A stretch of 39,233 nt of DNA from Butyrivibrio sp. (lineage in GTDB: Bacteria > Bacillota > Clostridia > Lachnospirales > Lachnospiraceae): assembly GCA_017413105.1 (NCBI GenBank), contig JAFPVA010000240.1:1-39233 (forward strand), in the 5' to 3' direction. Positions within the stretch are counted from its first letter, which is position 1. Each line of letters starts with the position of its first letter. A program made the translations under genes and the position numbers. The notes beneath the pieces are model-generated. The model saw only the letters and a program-made list of their open reading frames with translations. It did no database searches and was not told the origin of the DNA. Below, piece after piece: positions 17,549-25,436 of this stretch.

Positions 17549-17615
17549 AAGAGATTGTGAGTGAAAAATTCTTTTAATTTCACAGTTTGTTCACAAATTT
17601 TTGTGCATCTTTTAA

Positions 17616-17644
17616 TTGAATCCATCTGTCAAATCGGTTAATAT
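17616..17644 (+). promoter_or_regulatory. promoter of the 52-residue gene
   Basis: TTGAAT and TAATAT spaced by 17 bases, about 40 bases upstream of the start codon. Confidence 0.6.
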
Positions 17645-17684
17645 ACATACGCTGCGTTGTTTTTACAAACATGGAGGTAGACAA

Positions 17685-17843
17685 ATGGGCGAGTATAAAA
17701 AAGCCTTTGACAGGATAATGGACCAGCTTTATAACCACCCTGAGGAGATGAGAGCAAGGCTACTGGCGAAGTATGAAGCTCCGGTAGGAAACTCTGACAG
17801 ACACCCTCAGACAGCAATCGAATTGCTGAAGAGTATGCATTGA
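17685..17843 (+). CDS. 52-residue orphan protein
   Basis: Not recognised. Seen: MGEYKKAFDRIMDQLYNHPE opens a charged, mostly helical 52-residue protein with no signal, Cys pair or membrane segment. A clean GGAGG seven bases before the ATG, its own promoter-like sequence upstream and a perfect terminator 20 bases downstream make it a genuine monocistronic gene. A longer in-frame reading from 17616 begins inside the -35 box and is rejected. The location, between a receiver and an HD-GYP gene, suggests but does not show a signalling role. Confidence 0.8.
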   Translation: MGEYKKAFDRIMDQLYNHPEEMRARLLAKYEAPVGNSDRHPQTAIELLKSMH

Positions 17844-17862
17844 TAATAAAATATGGAAATAT

Positions 17863-17911
17863 AGACGTTTTTCCGAAGCAGAGATTGATTTCGGAAAAAC
17901 GTCTTTTTTTT
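17863..17911 (+). terminator. strong Rho-independent terminator
   Basis: Arms AGACGTTTTTCCGAA and TTCGGAAAAACGTCT are exact complements over 15 bases and are followed by T8. It ends the 52-residue gene. Confidence 0.95.
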
Positions 17912-17934
17912 CCGTATTTGTGACATTTTATAAA

Positions 17935-17963
17935 TTGTTTATGAATGGAAAATTATGTATAAT
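17935..17963 (+). promoter_or_regulatory. promoter of the first HD-GYP gene
   Basis: TTGTTT and a perfect TATAAT with 17-base spacing, giving a leader of about 90 bases before the ATG at 18059. Confidence 0.7.
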
Positions 17964-17985
17964 GAAAAATATGTAATAACTAAAA

Positions 17986-18062
17986 AAATTTACTTTTAAG
18001 ATAGAAAAGTTAAATTTAGTTTATCCGGAAACGAAAGGATCATGCTGCGGCATTTTTTATGA
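17986..18062 (+). promoter_or_regulatory. structured leader with a six-codon overlapping ORF
   Basis: Three possible hairpins in the leader: AAATTTACTTTT with AAAAGTTAAATTT (17986-18017); ATCC with GGAT (18023-18040), which would hide the AAAGGAT ribosome site; and ATGC/GCAT followed by T6 (18042-18058). An ATG at 18042 opens a six-codon frame (MLRHFL) whose TGA overlaps the main ATG as ATGA. The only Shine-Dalgarno-like sequence is about 20 bases from the main ATG but close to the small ORF, so translational coupling is plausible. Confidence 0.4.
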
Positions 18063-20161
18063 AAAAGTTAGCTAAATTAAGAATATGTTCTGATTCACAT
18101 AATATGCCCAAAATTGGATATTTTATCCTGATTGGGCTATATCTTATCGCCTCGAGGACCACATCTCATTTTGCCAGTTCTTCTGAGGTGGTGGTCCTTG
18201 GACAGATGCATCTTCCACTCAACTCTTTTGTAGGGGTAATTGCTTCTTTAGCAAGTGTTATCATAATATTCATGGTAGTGTTCTATGGACGCATTGGTTT
18301 CTATACCGGCACCATCATTATCGTTATCCGAGGGTTTATTCTTTTAGATCATATTATTTTTTCTCACAATATTCAGAGCATACCCGGAATTTTTACAAAT
18401 CTCATGACTTTTCTGGCGATTGCACTGATTCAGCGCAGAAATAACAGGATTGATAAATTCAAGGAAAGCGAGATCACACACCTCAAGGAACAGCAGAAGT
18501 TTTCTCAAAGACTCTTTGAGCAGACCGCAACAGCTCTTGTTAGTGCAATCGATGCTAAGGACGAATATTCAAGAGGTCATTCCCAGAGAGTTGCGGATTA
18601 TTCAGAGAAGATAGCCAGATATCTTGGTAAGAGTGAAGAGGATTGCAGAAAAATCTACTATGCAGCTCTTTTACACGATGTAGGTAAAATCGGTATTTCA
18701 GATAATATTATCAATAAACATGGTGAGCCCACTGAAGAAGAGTATGAGGTGATAATGCAGCATCCGATCATCGGAGAGCAGATTCTTTCAAGTATTACCG
18801 AGTATCCTTATCTTAGTATCGGTGCCAGATATCACCATGAGCGCTACGATGGAAAAGGCTATCCTGAGGGGCTTAAGGGCGAGGATATTCCTGAAATTGC
18901 GAGGATTATTGCTGTAGCAGATACCTACGATGCCATGACCTCCAGCAGAAGCTACAGATCGGCACTCCCTCAGCTGGTTGCAAGGGAAGAAATAGTTAAG
19001 GGCGCAGGAACGCAGTTTGATCCATATATCGTCCGAATTATGCAGCATGTCATAGACCTGGATCTTGAATATATTGAGAGAGAGAAGGCTGCGATAAAAG
19101 AGCTTTCCGGTAAGAGCGAGCTGGTATGTAAGGAATTCAGAGATGAAATCTCAAGTGGTATAAGAGTTACATATTATAGAATGAATCTTCAGTTTAAGTG
19201 CCGCATGGATGATGCTGAAGGAACTGGCAGAGGACCTGCAATTCTTCTTTTTGACTCTTTTGACGGAAGATATCATAATGATGAGACAACCATGAGAGAT
19301 CTGTGCTACTACGAGTTCTGTGAAATTTGGCTTGACGGTACTACCAAGGGGGCAGGTGTCAGGAAGATTGAGACCAGCATAACTGCTCATGATACGGGAG
19401 CTATTCAGGATGCAAATCAGTCCGGAGCAGATGTGGTTTACTATAATATCGAGGCTGTTAAACGTAAGGATCACGCTCAGATAACAATTGATGATGGCAG
19501 CAAGATCATAAAACATATTATTGCTCTTCCTGATTCTTCAAGATTTGTTTATCTTGCAATTACAGGAGAAAACTGCACCATCAGTGATGTTAAGATAGAA
19601 TCTACACAGGATATGATTCCGGAGGATTACATTCCAAGAATTGCAGAGAAGATCAGTTATATTGATGTTCCTGAAGGAGATGTTCCAAATGTTCAGATTG
19701 ACTCCTACAGAACAGCTGCTACAAGAGGCATACCGATCGTGGATGGAATGGAACTGAACTTCCATACAATGAGCCTCCCGACAGCGACACTTATCTGGCA
19801 TTGTGCATATATAGTAATTTTCTATTCCAAGGACGGTGAGATAAACGGAGAAGATTACAGAGAATATGCACTTATCAGACTGGACGGAGAGTACTGGGAT
19901 ACGGATAAAGGGGCAGATAATAAGCTGGTAGTCAATACCAATGATAAATTTGAAGGATGGGATAAGTGGAAGGCAGCCAACAAGAAGGGCCTTGACTGCC
20001 GAGTATTCTTCAAGAGAAAAGACAACGAGTTTGTTGTTACGACAGAGAATCAGGGACTTTTCATAAAGAATACCACTATTATTAATGAAATGCCTGAAAA
20101 GGTGTATGTGGCACTTTCCGGTGACGAATGTGCGCTGACTAATATCAAGGTAATAGCTTAA
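18059..20161 (+). CDS. membrane HD-GYP phosphodiesterase with tandem beta-rich C-terminal region
   Basis: Seen: 700 residues. About four membrane segments (residues ~18-125), a short linker, then a full HD-GYP domain (~150-340): His174 in RGHSQRV, His206-Asp207 in LHDVGKIG, MQHP, His259-His260 in YHHERYDGKGYPEG and ADTYDAM. Known: HD-GYP enzymes hydrolyse c-di-GMP. The remaining ~340 residues contain two related beta-rich halves, each ending alike (VYLAITGENCTISDVKI and VYVALSGDECALTNIKV), which I cannot assign to a family. A paralogue with the same C-terminal plan is at 32721. The ribosome site is poor and distant. It is transcribed alone from 17935-17963. Confidence 0.93.
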   Translation: MKKLAKLRICSDSHNMPKIGYFILIGLYLIASRTTSHFASSSEVVVLGQMHLPLNSFVGVIASLASVIIIFMVVFYGRIGFYTGTIIIVIRGFILLDHIIFSHNIQSIPGIFTNLMTFLAIALIQRRNNRIDKFKESEITHLKEQQKFSQRLFEQTATALVSAIDAKDEYSRGHSQRVADYSEKIARYLGKSEEDCRKIYYAALLHDVGKIGISDNIINKHGEPTEEEYEVIMQHPIIGEQILSSITEYPYLSIGARYHHERYDGKGYPEGLKGEDIPEIARIIAVADTYDAMTSSRSYRSALPQLVAREEIVKGAGTQFDPYIVRIMQHVIDLDLEYIEREKAAIKELSGKSELVCKEFRDEISSGIRVTYYRMNLQFKCRMDDAEGTGRGPAILLFDSFDGRYHNDETTMRDLCYYEFCEIWLDGTTKGAGVRKIETSITAHDTGAIQDANQSGADVVYYNIEAVKRKDHAQITIDDGSKIIKHIIALPDSSRFVYLAITGENCTISDVKIESTQDMIPEDYIPRIAEKISYIDVPEGDVPNVQIDSYRTAATRGIPIVDGMELNFHTMSLPTATLIWHCAYIVIFYSKDGEINGEDYREYALIRLDGEYWDTDKGADNKLVVNTNDKFEGWDKWKAANKKGLDCRVFFKRKDNEFVVTTENQGLFIKNTTIINEMPEKVYVALSGDECALTNIKVIA

Positions 20162-20165
20162 TAAA

Positions 20166-20197
20166 GTTGAAACGAGGTGACGTTGAAACGAGGTGAC
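20166..20197. repeat. two tandem 16-bp units related to the palindromic repeat
   Basis: GTTGAAACGAGGTGAC occurs twice back to back between the converging HD-GYP and prs genes. The unit resembles the outer arm of the 60-bp palindrome (GTGGAACGAGGGGACGG). No terminator hairpin is seen in this 43-base gap. Confidence 0.85.
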
Positions 20198-20204
20198 GGT
20201 AGTT

Positions 20205-21305
20205 TCATTTCCCTTTAGAATATACTTTAATGGTTTCTCTAATACGTTCAGCCGGTTTAATGAGCTTCTGCATGGAAGAATTTCGATTCAAGGTATCAAT
20301 TATGGCAGCAATATATTGATTCATGCTCACTCCCATATAATATTCTTTTTCCAAGAGTTCAGGCTTCTGATAGACAAGATTAGTGGTAAAAATGCGATCG
20401 AACAGGCCATCTTCATAGGCTTTGTCGAGTTTTTCAAAACCGTTGGAAAAGAGACCGAAGGTGGAGAAAATAAAAACTCTTTTTGCTCCCCGATCTTTTA
20501 TCTGCTTGCATACATCTATAATGCTGCTTCCGGATGCAATCATATCATCTACAACAATGGCATCCATTCCTTCAAGATTTCCACCACAAAAATCATGGGC
20601 AATAATAGGGTTTGTTCCGTCAACTATGTTGGAGTAATCTCTTCTTTTATAAAACATTCCAATGTTTACACCAAAGACAGAGGCAAAGAATACTACGCGT
20701 TCTGTAGCGCCTTCATCCGGAGCTATAAACATCAGATGTTCGGGATCTATTTTAATATCTTCGTATTCTGTAAGTAGAACCTGGGTAAACTGCAGCGCCG
20801 GAGATATGTTTTCTATTCCGCTTAAAGGAAGAACGTTTTGCATCCTCGGGTCATGGGCATCGAAGGTTACGATGTTGTCTACGCCAAGGAACTCCAGCTC
20901 TTTTAACATAATGGCACAGTCAAGGGATTCCCTGCCGGTCTTACGGTGCTGTCTGCTTTCATAAAGGAATGGCATGATGACAGTGATTCTTTTTGCCTTG
21001 CCTCCACACGCAGCTATAACGCGCTTCAGATCCTGATAGTGATCGTCAGGAGACATTCTGTTGAGCTCACCATCCATTTTAAACTTCAGGGAATTGTTGC
21101 ACACATCAACTAAGATATAGATATCTTTGTCCCGGACAGATTCCTTGATAACGGCCTTTGCTTCGCCACTGCTAAATCTTGGGCAATGAGCCTCAATAAG
21201 GAAATTATCCTGATGCCTCCAGTTGCAAAGAATTTTATTTATTTTGTCCGCTTTATCCTGATAGGATTCAAGGGATATAATTCCAAGATTGTTTTCATTG
21301 TTCAT
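20205..21305 (-). CDS. prs: ribose-phosphate pyrophosphokinase, divergent form
   Basis: Seen: 366 residues with PRPP synthetase landmarks: an N-terminal half with VIMPFLYESRQHRKTGRE (flexible-loop and Arg-rich region), FDAHDPRMQN (metal-binding HD/H motif) and the PRPP loop VVDDMIASGSS at ~251-261. Known: makes PRPP from ribose-5-phosphate and ATP, the precursor used by PurF-, PyrE- and HisG-type enzymes. It is longer than the usual ~315 residues and has divergent termini, so it may be a second Prs-like enzyme; a phosphoribosyltransferase-like regulatory homologue cannot be excluded. The ribosome site GAGGTG precedes the ATG. It ends tail-to-tail with the HD-GYP gene. Confidence 0.88.
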   Translation of the reverse strand: MNNENNLGIISLESYQDKADKINKILCNWRHQDNFLIEAHCPRFSSGEAKAVIKESVRDKDIYILVDVCNNSLKFKMDGELNRMSPDDHYQDLKRVIAACGGKAKRITVIMPFLYESRQHRKTGRESLDCAIMLKELEFLGVDNIVTFDAHDPRMQNVLPLSGIENISPALQFTQVLLTEYEDIKIDPEHLMFIAPDEGATERVVFFASVFGVNIGMFYKRRDYSNIVDGTNPIIAHDFCGGNLEGMDAIVVDDMIASGSSIIDVCKQIKDRGAKRVFIFSTFGLFSNGFEKLDKAYEDGLFDRIFTTNLVYQKPELLEKEYYMGVSMNQYIAAIIDTLNRNSSMQKLIKPAERIRETIKVYSKGK

Positions 21306-21383
21306 TACATCACCTCAGCTGATATGAAAAACTAGGAAACTCCGAAATTGCCAGGGATTTTCCTTTTGCAGATATTTTTATTA

Positions 21384-21412
21384 ATTGTATCAATTCATTT
21401 TTTTATCGTCAA
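21384..21412 (-). promoter_or_regulatory. promoter of prs
   Basis: Minus-strand TTGACG and TACAAT with a 17-base spacer, about 80 bases before the ATG. A small inverted repeat TCGT/ACGA (about 21406-21424) overlaps the -35 and could be an operator. The rest of the gap 21306-21749 holds the receptor gene's promoter, riboswitch and terminator. Confidence 0.7.
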
Positions 21413-21524
21413 AAATTTTACGACAATTTCATTTTTGAGGTTGTACAAAATTGCTAAGTAGTTATTGCTTTTTTGATAGAGGATATTGCATAGTGCAGAA
21501 TATAAAAAAATTATAAAAAAATAG

Positions 21525-21553
21525 TTGAAACAGGATAACATCTTCCGTATAAT
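21525..21553 (+). promoter_or_regulatory. promoter of the riboswitch-receptor transcript
   Basis: TTGAAA and a perfect TATAAT, 17 bases apart. The start would be near 21560, a few bases before the aptamer. Confidence 0.85.
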
Positions 21554-21566
21554 TCACTTCGGTTTA

Positions 21567-21640
21567 AATATTTAGCAAAGCAGACGAAAGTCTGTGACGC
21601 AAAGCTATAGGGACTTTAACATGTCAGCCAGTTGCATCTT
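21567..21640 (+). ncRNA. c-di-GMP-I (GEMM) riboswitch aptamer
   Basis: The run has the class hallmarks in order: GCAAAGCAGACGAAAGTCTG (P2 hairpin with its GAAA tetraloop), then TGACGCAAAGCTATAGGG, then CATGTCAGCCAGTTGC, whose TTGC can pair with the opening GCAA as P1. Known: this class binds c-di-GMP and often precedes motility and chemotaxis genes. It lies between a strong promoter and an intrinsic terminator upstream of a chemoreceptor gene, as expected. Recognised by eye, not by covariance model. Confidence 0.92.
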
Positions 21641-21659
21641 ATTTGATTAAGATTTTCAG

Positions 21660-21688
21660 AGCATGGGACATGTATCCCATGCTTTTTT
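21660..21688 (+). terminator. riboswitch expression-platform terminator
   Basis: Perfect nine-base arms AGCATGGGA and TCCCATGCT, six-base loop, then T5 after the stem. It comes 20 bases after the aptamer and 62 bases before the receptor start codon. A weaker hairpin ATCTTA/TAAGAT lies between aptamer and terminator (about 21636-21653). The antiterminator pairing, and so whether c-di-GMP turns the gene on or off, is not resolved by eye. Confidence 0.92.
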
Positions 21689-21749
21689 ACTTAATAATAT
21701 TGTTTCTTGTAAATTGGGTTTTTTAGAGATCATTCAGAAAGGGTTTTTT

Positions 21750-23483
21750 ATGAAAAAGAAAAGTAGAAACATGGTACGTAGTATTATCCTCCTTGCTTCA
21801 GCACTTGCTCTGGCTATGGCAGCTTGTGTTGGATACATTGGATACTCCCATATAAAGAAAGCGTATTTTGCTTCTTTCCAGGAGGGATTACACGCAGCAG
21901 CTATTCTTTTGGAGGATGAGCTTTCAAATCAGTATTCCGGTGAATGGTCATTATCTGAAGACGGCCAGCTTATGAAGGGAGATGTGGCTGTTCATGATAT
22001 TTATCAGCAACAGCTTGATTCACTCAATGAAAAGACTGGAATGCATTACACTCTTTTCTTTGGCGATACCCGCTATGTGACATCACTTGTTGACGCTACA
22101 ACAGGAAAGCGTATGGAAGGCACACAGGCTTCTGAGGCTGTAGTAAGTGAAGTGCTCAGAAGAGGAAACGAGTACCTTGCAACTAACTTTGAAATTGGTG
22201 GTCAGGAATGGTATGCGTATTACCTTCCTTTGAAGAACTCAGATGGAACTGTAGTAGGAATGGTATTTGCAGGTCGTGACACTTCAATTGTTTCCGGTAA
22301 TCTTTCAGCTGCAGGTAAGGCACTTGTTTTTACTTTCATCCTGTTTTTCTTATTTAACTGGGCTGTTGCACGTGTTATCATTTCAAGATCAACAAAGTCA
22401 ATCCGCGATATTATCGGAGGTCTTCAGAGTCTTGAAGAAGGAGAGCTTTCCTTCTATATTCATGATCGTACCTTCAACCGTAAGGATGAGCTTGGTGTAA
22501 TTGCCTCAAGTTCAGCTCAGGTACGTGACAAACTTCAGGATGTTATCAGTGCAACAAAGAAGCTTTCTGAGGATGTAACACAGTCAGGTGTAAGCCTTGC
22601 CAGCAGCGCAGAGTCTGCTTCCCGTGTAGCAGAGCAGGTTACCAATGCAGTAGAGGACATCAGCCGTGGTGCTACTTCCCAGGCTGAAAGCGTAGAAAAT
22701 TCAGTAAATAACACCAATGAGATGGGTGAAAGCATAGACGATATCACAGATAGAATTGAGGATCTTTCAGCTGCAGCTAATGAAATGCTTACAGGTGCAA
22801 ACCGTACAGTTGAGACTCTTAGCAGCCTCATGAACAAGAATGAGGATGTTATGAACTCCATGAAGGACATCAATGATCAGATCCGTCTTACAAATGATTC
22901 AGTAAAAGACATTGCTGAGGCATCAAGCGTTATTACAGCAATCGCAGAACAGACACATCTTCTTTCTCTTAATGCTACTATCGAGGCTGCAAGAGCTGGA
23001 GAATACGGAAAAGGATTTTCAGTTGTTGCTGCGGAGATTGGAACTCTTTCTTCTCAGTCAAAAGAGGCAGCTGTTTCAATTAAGAAGATAGTTGAGACTC
23101 TTGTAAGTGAATCTCAGAAGAGCGTTGAGACTATCGAGGAACTCAGTGAAAGCATGCAGCAGCAGAACAAGGATCTTACTTCAACAAAGGATGATATGGA
23201 TGCCGTTGTTGTAAATGTAAATAATGTTGACAGTTCAACAAAGCTTATAGCTGAGAAAATACACCTCCTTAACGGACTTAAGGCAAGTTTTGCAGATATC
23301 ATTTCAGAGCTCTCTGCTATCTCTCAGCAGAATGCAGCATCAACTCAGGAGACAAATGCTTCTATGGAAGAGCTTAATGCTACATTCTCGCTTATCAGCA
23401 ATGCAGCAAATGATCTTCGCGACATGGCTGAGACTCTTAATGAGAAGATGTCATTCTTCACAATGGAAGAAATGTCAGCTTAA
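21750..23483 (+). CDS. methyl-accepting chemotaxis protein
   Basis: Seen: 577 residues; membrane segment ~10-30, a ~150-residue extracellular single-Cache-like sensor ([39 protein letters not shown]), a second membrane segment ~187-207, HAMP, then a long coiled-coil signalling domain with the conserved tip [20 protein letters not shown] from residue ~399. Known: controls CheA kinase in chemotaxis arrays. Start: ATG at 21750 with AAAGGG upstream; a frame open from 21663 would begin within the terminator and is not used. Expression is predicted to respond to c-di-GMP through the upstream riboswitch. No C-terminal CheR-binding pentapeptide is present. Confidence 0.96.
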   Translation: MKKKSRNMVRSIILLASALALAMAACVGYIGYSHIKKAYFASFQEGLHAAAILLEDELSNQYSGEWSLSEDGQLMKGDVAVHDIYQQQLDSLNEKTGMHYTLFFGDTRYVTSLVDATTGKRMEGTQASEAVVSEVLRRGNEYLATNFEIGGQEWYAYYLPLKNSDGTVVGMVFAGRDTSIVSGNLSAAGKALVFTFILFFLFNWAVARVIISRSTKSIRDIIGGLQSLEEGELSFYIHDRTFNRKDELGVIASSSAQVRDKLQDVISATKKLSEDVTQSGVSLASSAESASRVAEQVTNAVEDISRGATSQAESVENSVNNTNEMGESIDDITDRIEDLSAAANEMLTGANRTVETLSSLMNKNEDVMNSMKDINDQIRLTNDSVKDIAEASSVITAIAEQTHLLSLNATIEAARAGEYGKGFSVVAAEIGTLSSQSKEAAVSIKKIVETLVSESQKSVETIEELSESMQQQNKDLTSTKDDMDAVVVNVNNVDSSTKLIAEKIHLLNGLKASFADIISELSAISQQNAASTQETNASMEELNATFSLISNAANDLRDMAETLNEKMSFFTMEEMSA

Positions 23484-23495
23484 GTCAACGGGATA

Positions 23496-23640
23496 GTGGA
23501 ATGAGGTGAAACGAGGTGGAACGGGGGGGACGGTGGAACGGGGGGACGGTTCTTACGTTCCATGGAACGCAAGAACCGTCCCCTCGTTCCACGCAAGAAC
23601 CGTCCCCTCGTTCCACCGTCCCCTCGTTTCCCTCGAAACT
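23496..23640. repeat. palindromic-repeat cluster
   Basis: One complete 60-bp palindrome (23533-23592, centre CCATGG, only one arm mismatch near the centre) with partial arms on both sides: TGAAACGAGGTGG and GGAACGGGGGGGACGG upstream; CGCAAGAACCGTCCCC and CGTCCCCTCGTTTCC downstream. It is the richest cluster in the window, lying between the converging receptor and aldo/keto reductase genes. Confidence 0.9.
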
Positions 23641-23666
23641 AACCAGGTCGAAATCACTGGGAACAG

Positions 23667-24653
23667 TTAGATAAGTTTGTCGATTGCTTTTAGTTCTTCA
23701 TCAGTAAACACAGTATTATTGGCTGCTTTTATGTTATCAAGAATCTGCGCTGTCTTCGACGCACCGATGATCACAGAAGTGATGGCGTCATCCTTTAAGC
23801 ACCAGGCAAGTGCCATCTCGGCAAGTGTCTGGCCACGATCGGAGGCAATCTCATTCATTTTCTTGAGATTAGCTATCTTGTCTTCAGAAATCTGATCTTT
23901 TTTTAAGAATCGTCCATCTGTTTTTACCCTGCTATCTGCGGGAATTCCGTTAAAATATCTGTCTGTAAGCATGCCCTGTGCAAGAGGAGAAAAGCAGATG
24001 ATACCCTTGCCAAGTTTCTTAGAGGTTTCTTTCAGACCATTTTTTTCAATCGTTCGATCCAGAATGTTATAGCGGTTCTGGTTGATGATGAAAGGAACGC
24101 GAAGGTCTTCAAGTATTGCAGTCGCCTGTTCAAGGCGGTTTCCGTCATAATTTGATAGTCCAACATAAAGAGCTTTGCCTGCTCTTACGATATCTGCAAG
24201 AGCCAGCATAGTCTCTTCCAAAGGCGTATCGGGGTCAGGACGATGATGGTAGAAGATATCAACGTAGTCAAGACCCATTCTTTTTAATGACTGATCTAGG
24301 CTGGCGATGAGATATTTGCGGCTTCCGTGATCGCCGTAAGGCCCTGGCCACATGTCATAGCCGGCCTTTGTCGATATAATCAGCTCATCCCTGTAGGGAA
24401 GAAGATACTCTTTAAGGATTTTGCCGAAATTTCTTTCCGCAGCTCCAGCTTCGGGACCGTAATTGTTGGCAAGATCAAAGTGGGTGATGCCATTGTCGAA
24501 GGCTGTGGTGCATAGGCTGACCATATTGTAGTAATTACTTGTGTCGCCGAAATTGTGCCAAAGGCCAAGGGATACTGTCGGCAGTAATAAGCCTGATCTA
24601 CCGCATCGGTTATATTTCATCATTTCATATCTGTTTTCTTTTGCTGTGTACAT
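23667..24653 (-). CDS. aldo/keto reductase, YghZ-like
   Basis: Seen: 328 residues with the family tetrad Asp60 and Tyr65 (HFDLANNYGPEAGAAERNFG), Lys96 (ISTKAGYDMWPGPYGDHGSR) and His137 (FYHHRPDPDTPLEET), and C-terminal NADPH-site residues IIGASKTAQILDN. Known: NADPH-dependent reduction of aldehydes; the FDLANNYGP and GPYGDHGSRK segments match the YghZ group that reduces L-glyceraldehyde-3-phosphate and methylglyoxal. The start has GGAG seven bases ahead. It follows the PH-like gene on the same strand after 80 bases with only a small hairpin between, so co-transcription is possible. Confidence 0.94.
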   Translation of the reverse strand: MYTAKENRYEMMKYNRCGRSGLLLPTVSLGLWHNFGDTSNYYNMVSLCTTAFDNGITHFDLANNYGPEAGAAERNFGKILKEYLLPYRDELIISTKAGYDMWPGPYGDHGSRKYLIASLDQSLKRMGLDYVDIFYHHRPDPDTPLEETMLALADIVRAGKALYVGLSNYDGNRLEQATAILEDLRVPFIINQNRYNILDRTIEKNGLKETSKKLGKGIICFSPLAQGMLTDRYFNGIPADSRVKTDGRFLKKDQISEDKIANLKKMNEIASDRGQTLAEMALAWCLKDDAITSVIIGASKTAQILDNIKAANNTVFTDEELKAIDKLI

Positions 24654-24733
24654 GGCGTATCTCCTTCTGATTTCAGATCAGTTTTTTATTCAGTGGCGGG
24701 GGCGGATAATTAGAGCACACTAGTCTTTCTTCG

Positions 24734-25201
24734 TTAGTCCAGATGACCGCTGATGTCATCAAGTTCGTCTACGTCGTGGATGTCGCTGGCCCCGAAGCCG
24801 ATGTTCTGCATGCTTACGGTTCTGCGGCGAAGTCTTGCAGACTCGGAAGCTTCAAGGAGGAAGTCCTTGATCTCGCGTCCGTGTTTGATGTTCTTCATTA
24901 CGATAGTTCTGTCGGTTACATCCGAGGTGTACATAGTGATGGTGGACAATCCGAATATGCGCTGTCCCAGGGAGCTTGTGATTTCCACGTCGCTGATCTT
25001 ATACATGTAACAGTCATTTTCATGGACGGTAAAAAATCCATTCAGAATTGTTATAACATTTTCTCTGAGCTCGTATCTAGTAAAAGTCCAGGGAAGTCCG
25101 AAGAAGAGGAGCCTCTTTTTTTCGTCGTAGCACATTTTTCCCTTAGCTTCCATCGATTGATTGAACTGTTCCTGATTTACAATTTTTGTCATGGCTGTCA
25201 T
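24734..25201 (-). CDS. small PH-like (YdbS/bPH2-type) cytoplasmic protein
   Basis: Seen: 155 residues; a beta-rich central part (KRLLFFGLPWTFTRYELREN, VHENDCYMYKISDVEITSSL, QRIFGLSTITMYTSD) followed by MKNIKHGREIKDFLLEASE and an acidic tail. The order, especially the strand pair around FGLSTI and the final helix, matches bacterial PH-like domains; unlike YdbS it has no membrane helices. Function unknown. Start is uncertain: the ATG at 25201 has AAGGA very close; a second in-frame ATG three codons on sits further from it. Confidence 0.82.
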   Translation of the reverse strand: MTAMTKIVNQEQFNQSMEAKGKMCYDEKKRLLFFGLPWTFTRYELRENVITILNGFFTVHENDCYMYKISDVEITSSLGQRIFGLSTITMYTSDVTDRTIVMKNIKHGREIKDFLLEASESARLRRRTVSMQNIGFGASDIHDVDELDDISGHLD

Positions 25202-25286
25202 GGTTCCTTTCGTTTATTCTTCTTTATATTACCACCTTTTCGGGTAGCATCCCATCCCTCAAATCATTGGCGACGGCAAATCTAGG

Positions 25287-25341
25287 GTGGAACGAGAGAA
25301 CCGTCCCCCCGTTCCATGGAACGCAAGAACCGTCCCCTCGT
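25287..25341. repeat. palindromic-repeat family, direct-repeat form
   Basis: Two copies of an AGAACCGTCCCC...CGTT unit in the same orientation, meeting at CCATGGAACG. The left arm (GTGGAACGAGAGAACCG) has the sense normally found only on the right, so this copy cannot fold as the others do. Confidence 0.8.
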
Positions 25342-25436
25342 TTTATTTTATACAATTTTAACAATATAATTAATCGGTATATGGTAAAATTTTGTTAAGA
25401 ATTATCATGGCAAAAAAGGCGGCTGAATAATTATTT

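Noticed and set aside
17549-17615. possible terminator after the receiver gene
   Set aside because: Short stems such as GTGAAA/TTTCAC and CACAAA/TTTGTG exist but are weak and lack a T run.
20193-20777. 194-codon plus-strand open frame opposite prs
   Set aside because: It starts within repeat sequence and overlaps the conserved PRPP loop of prs on the other strand; no domain is visible.
23496-23640. possible CRISPR array (clustered repeats near 23.5 kb)
   Set aside because: The repeats are abutting or overlapping arms in both orientations with no regular spacers, and no cas gene is present.
24743-25285. 180-codon plus-strand open frame opposite the PH-like gene
   Set aside because: The minus-strand frame has recognisable PH-like segments and a plausible start; the plus frame has neither and runs into repeat DNA.
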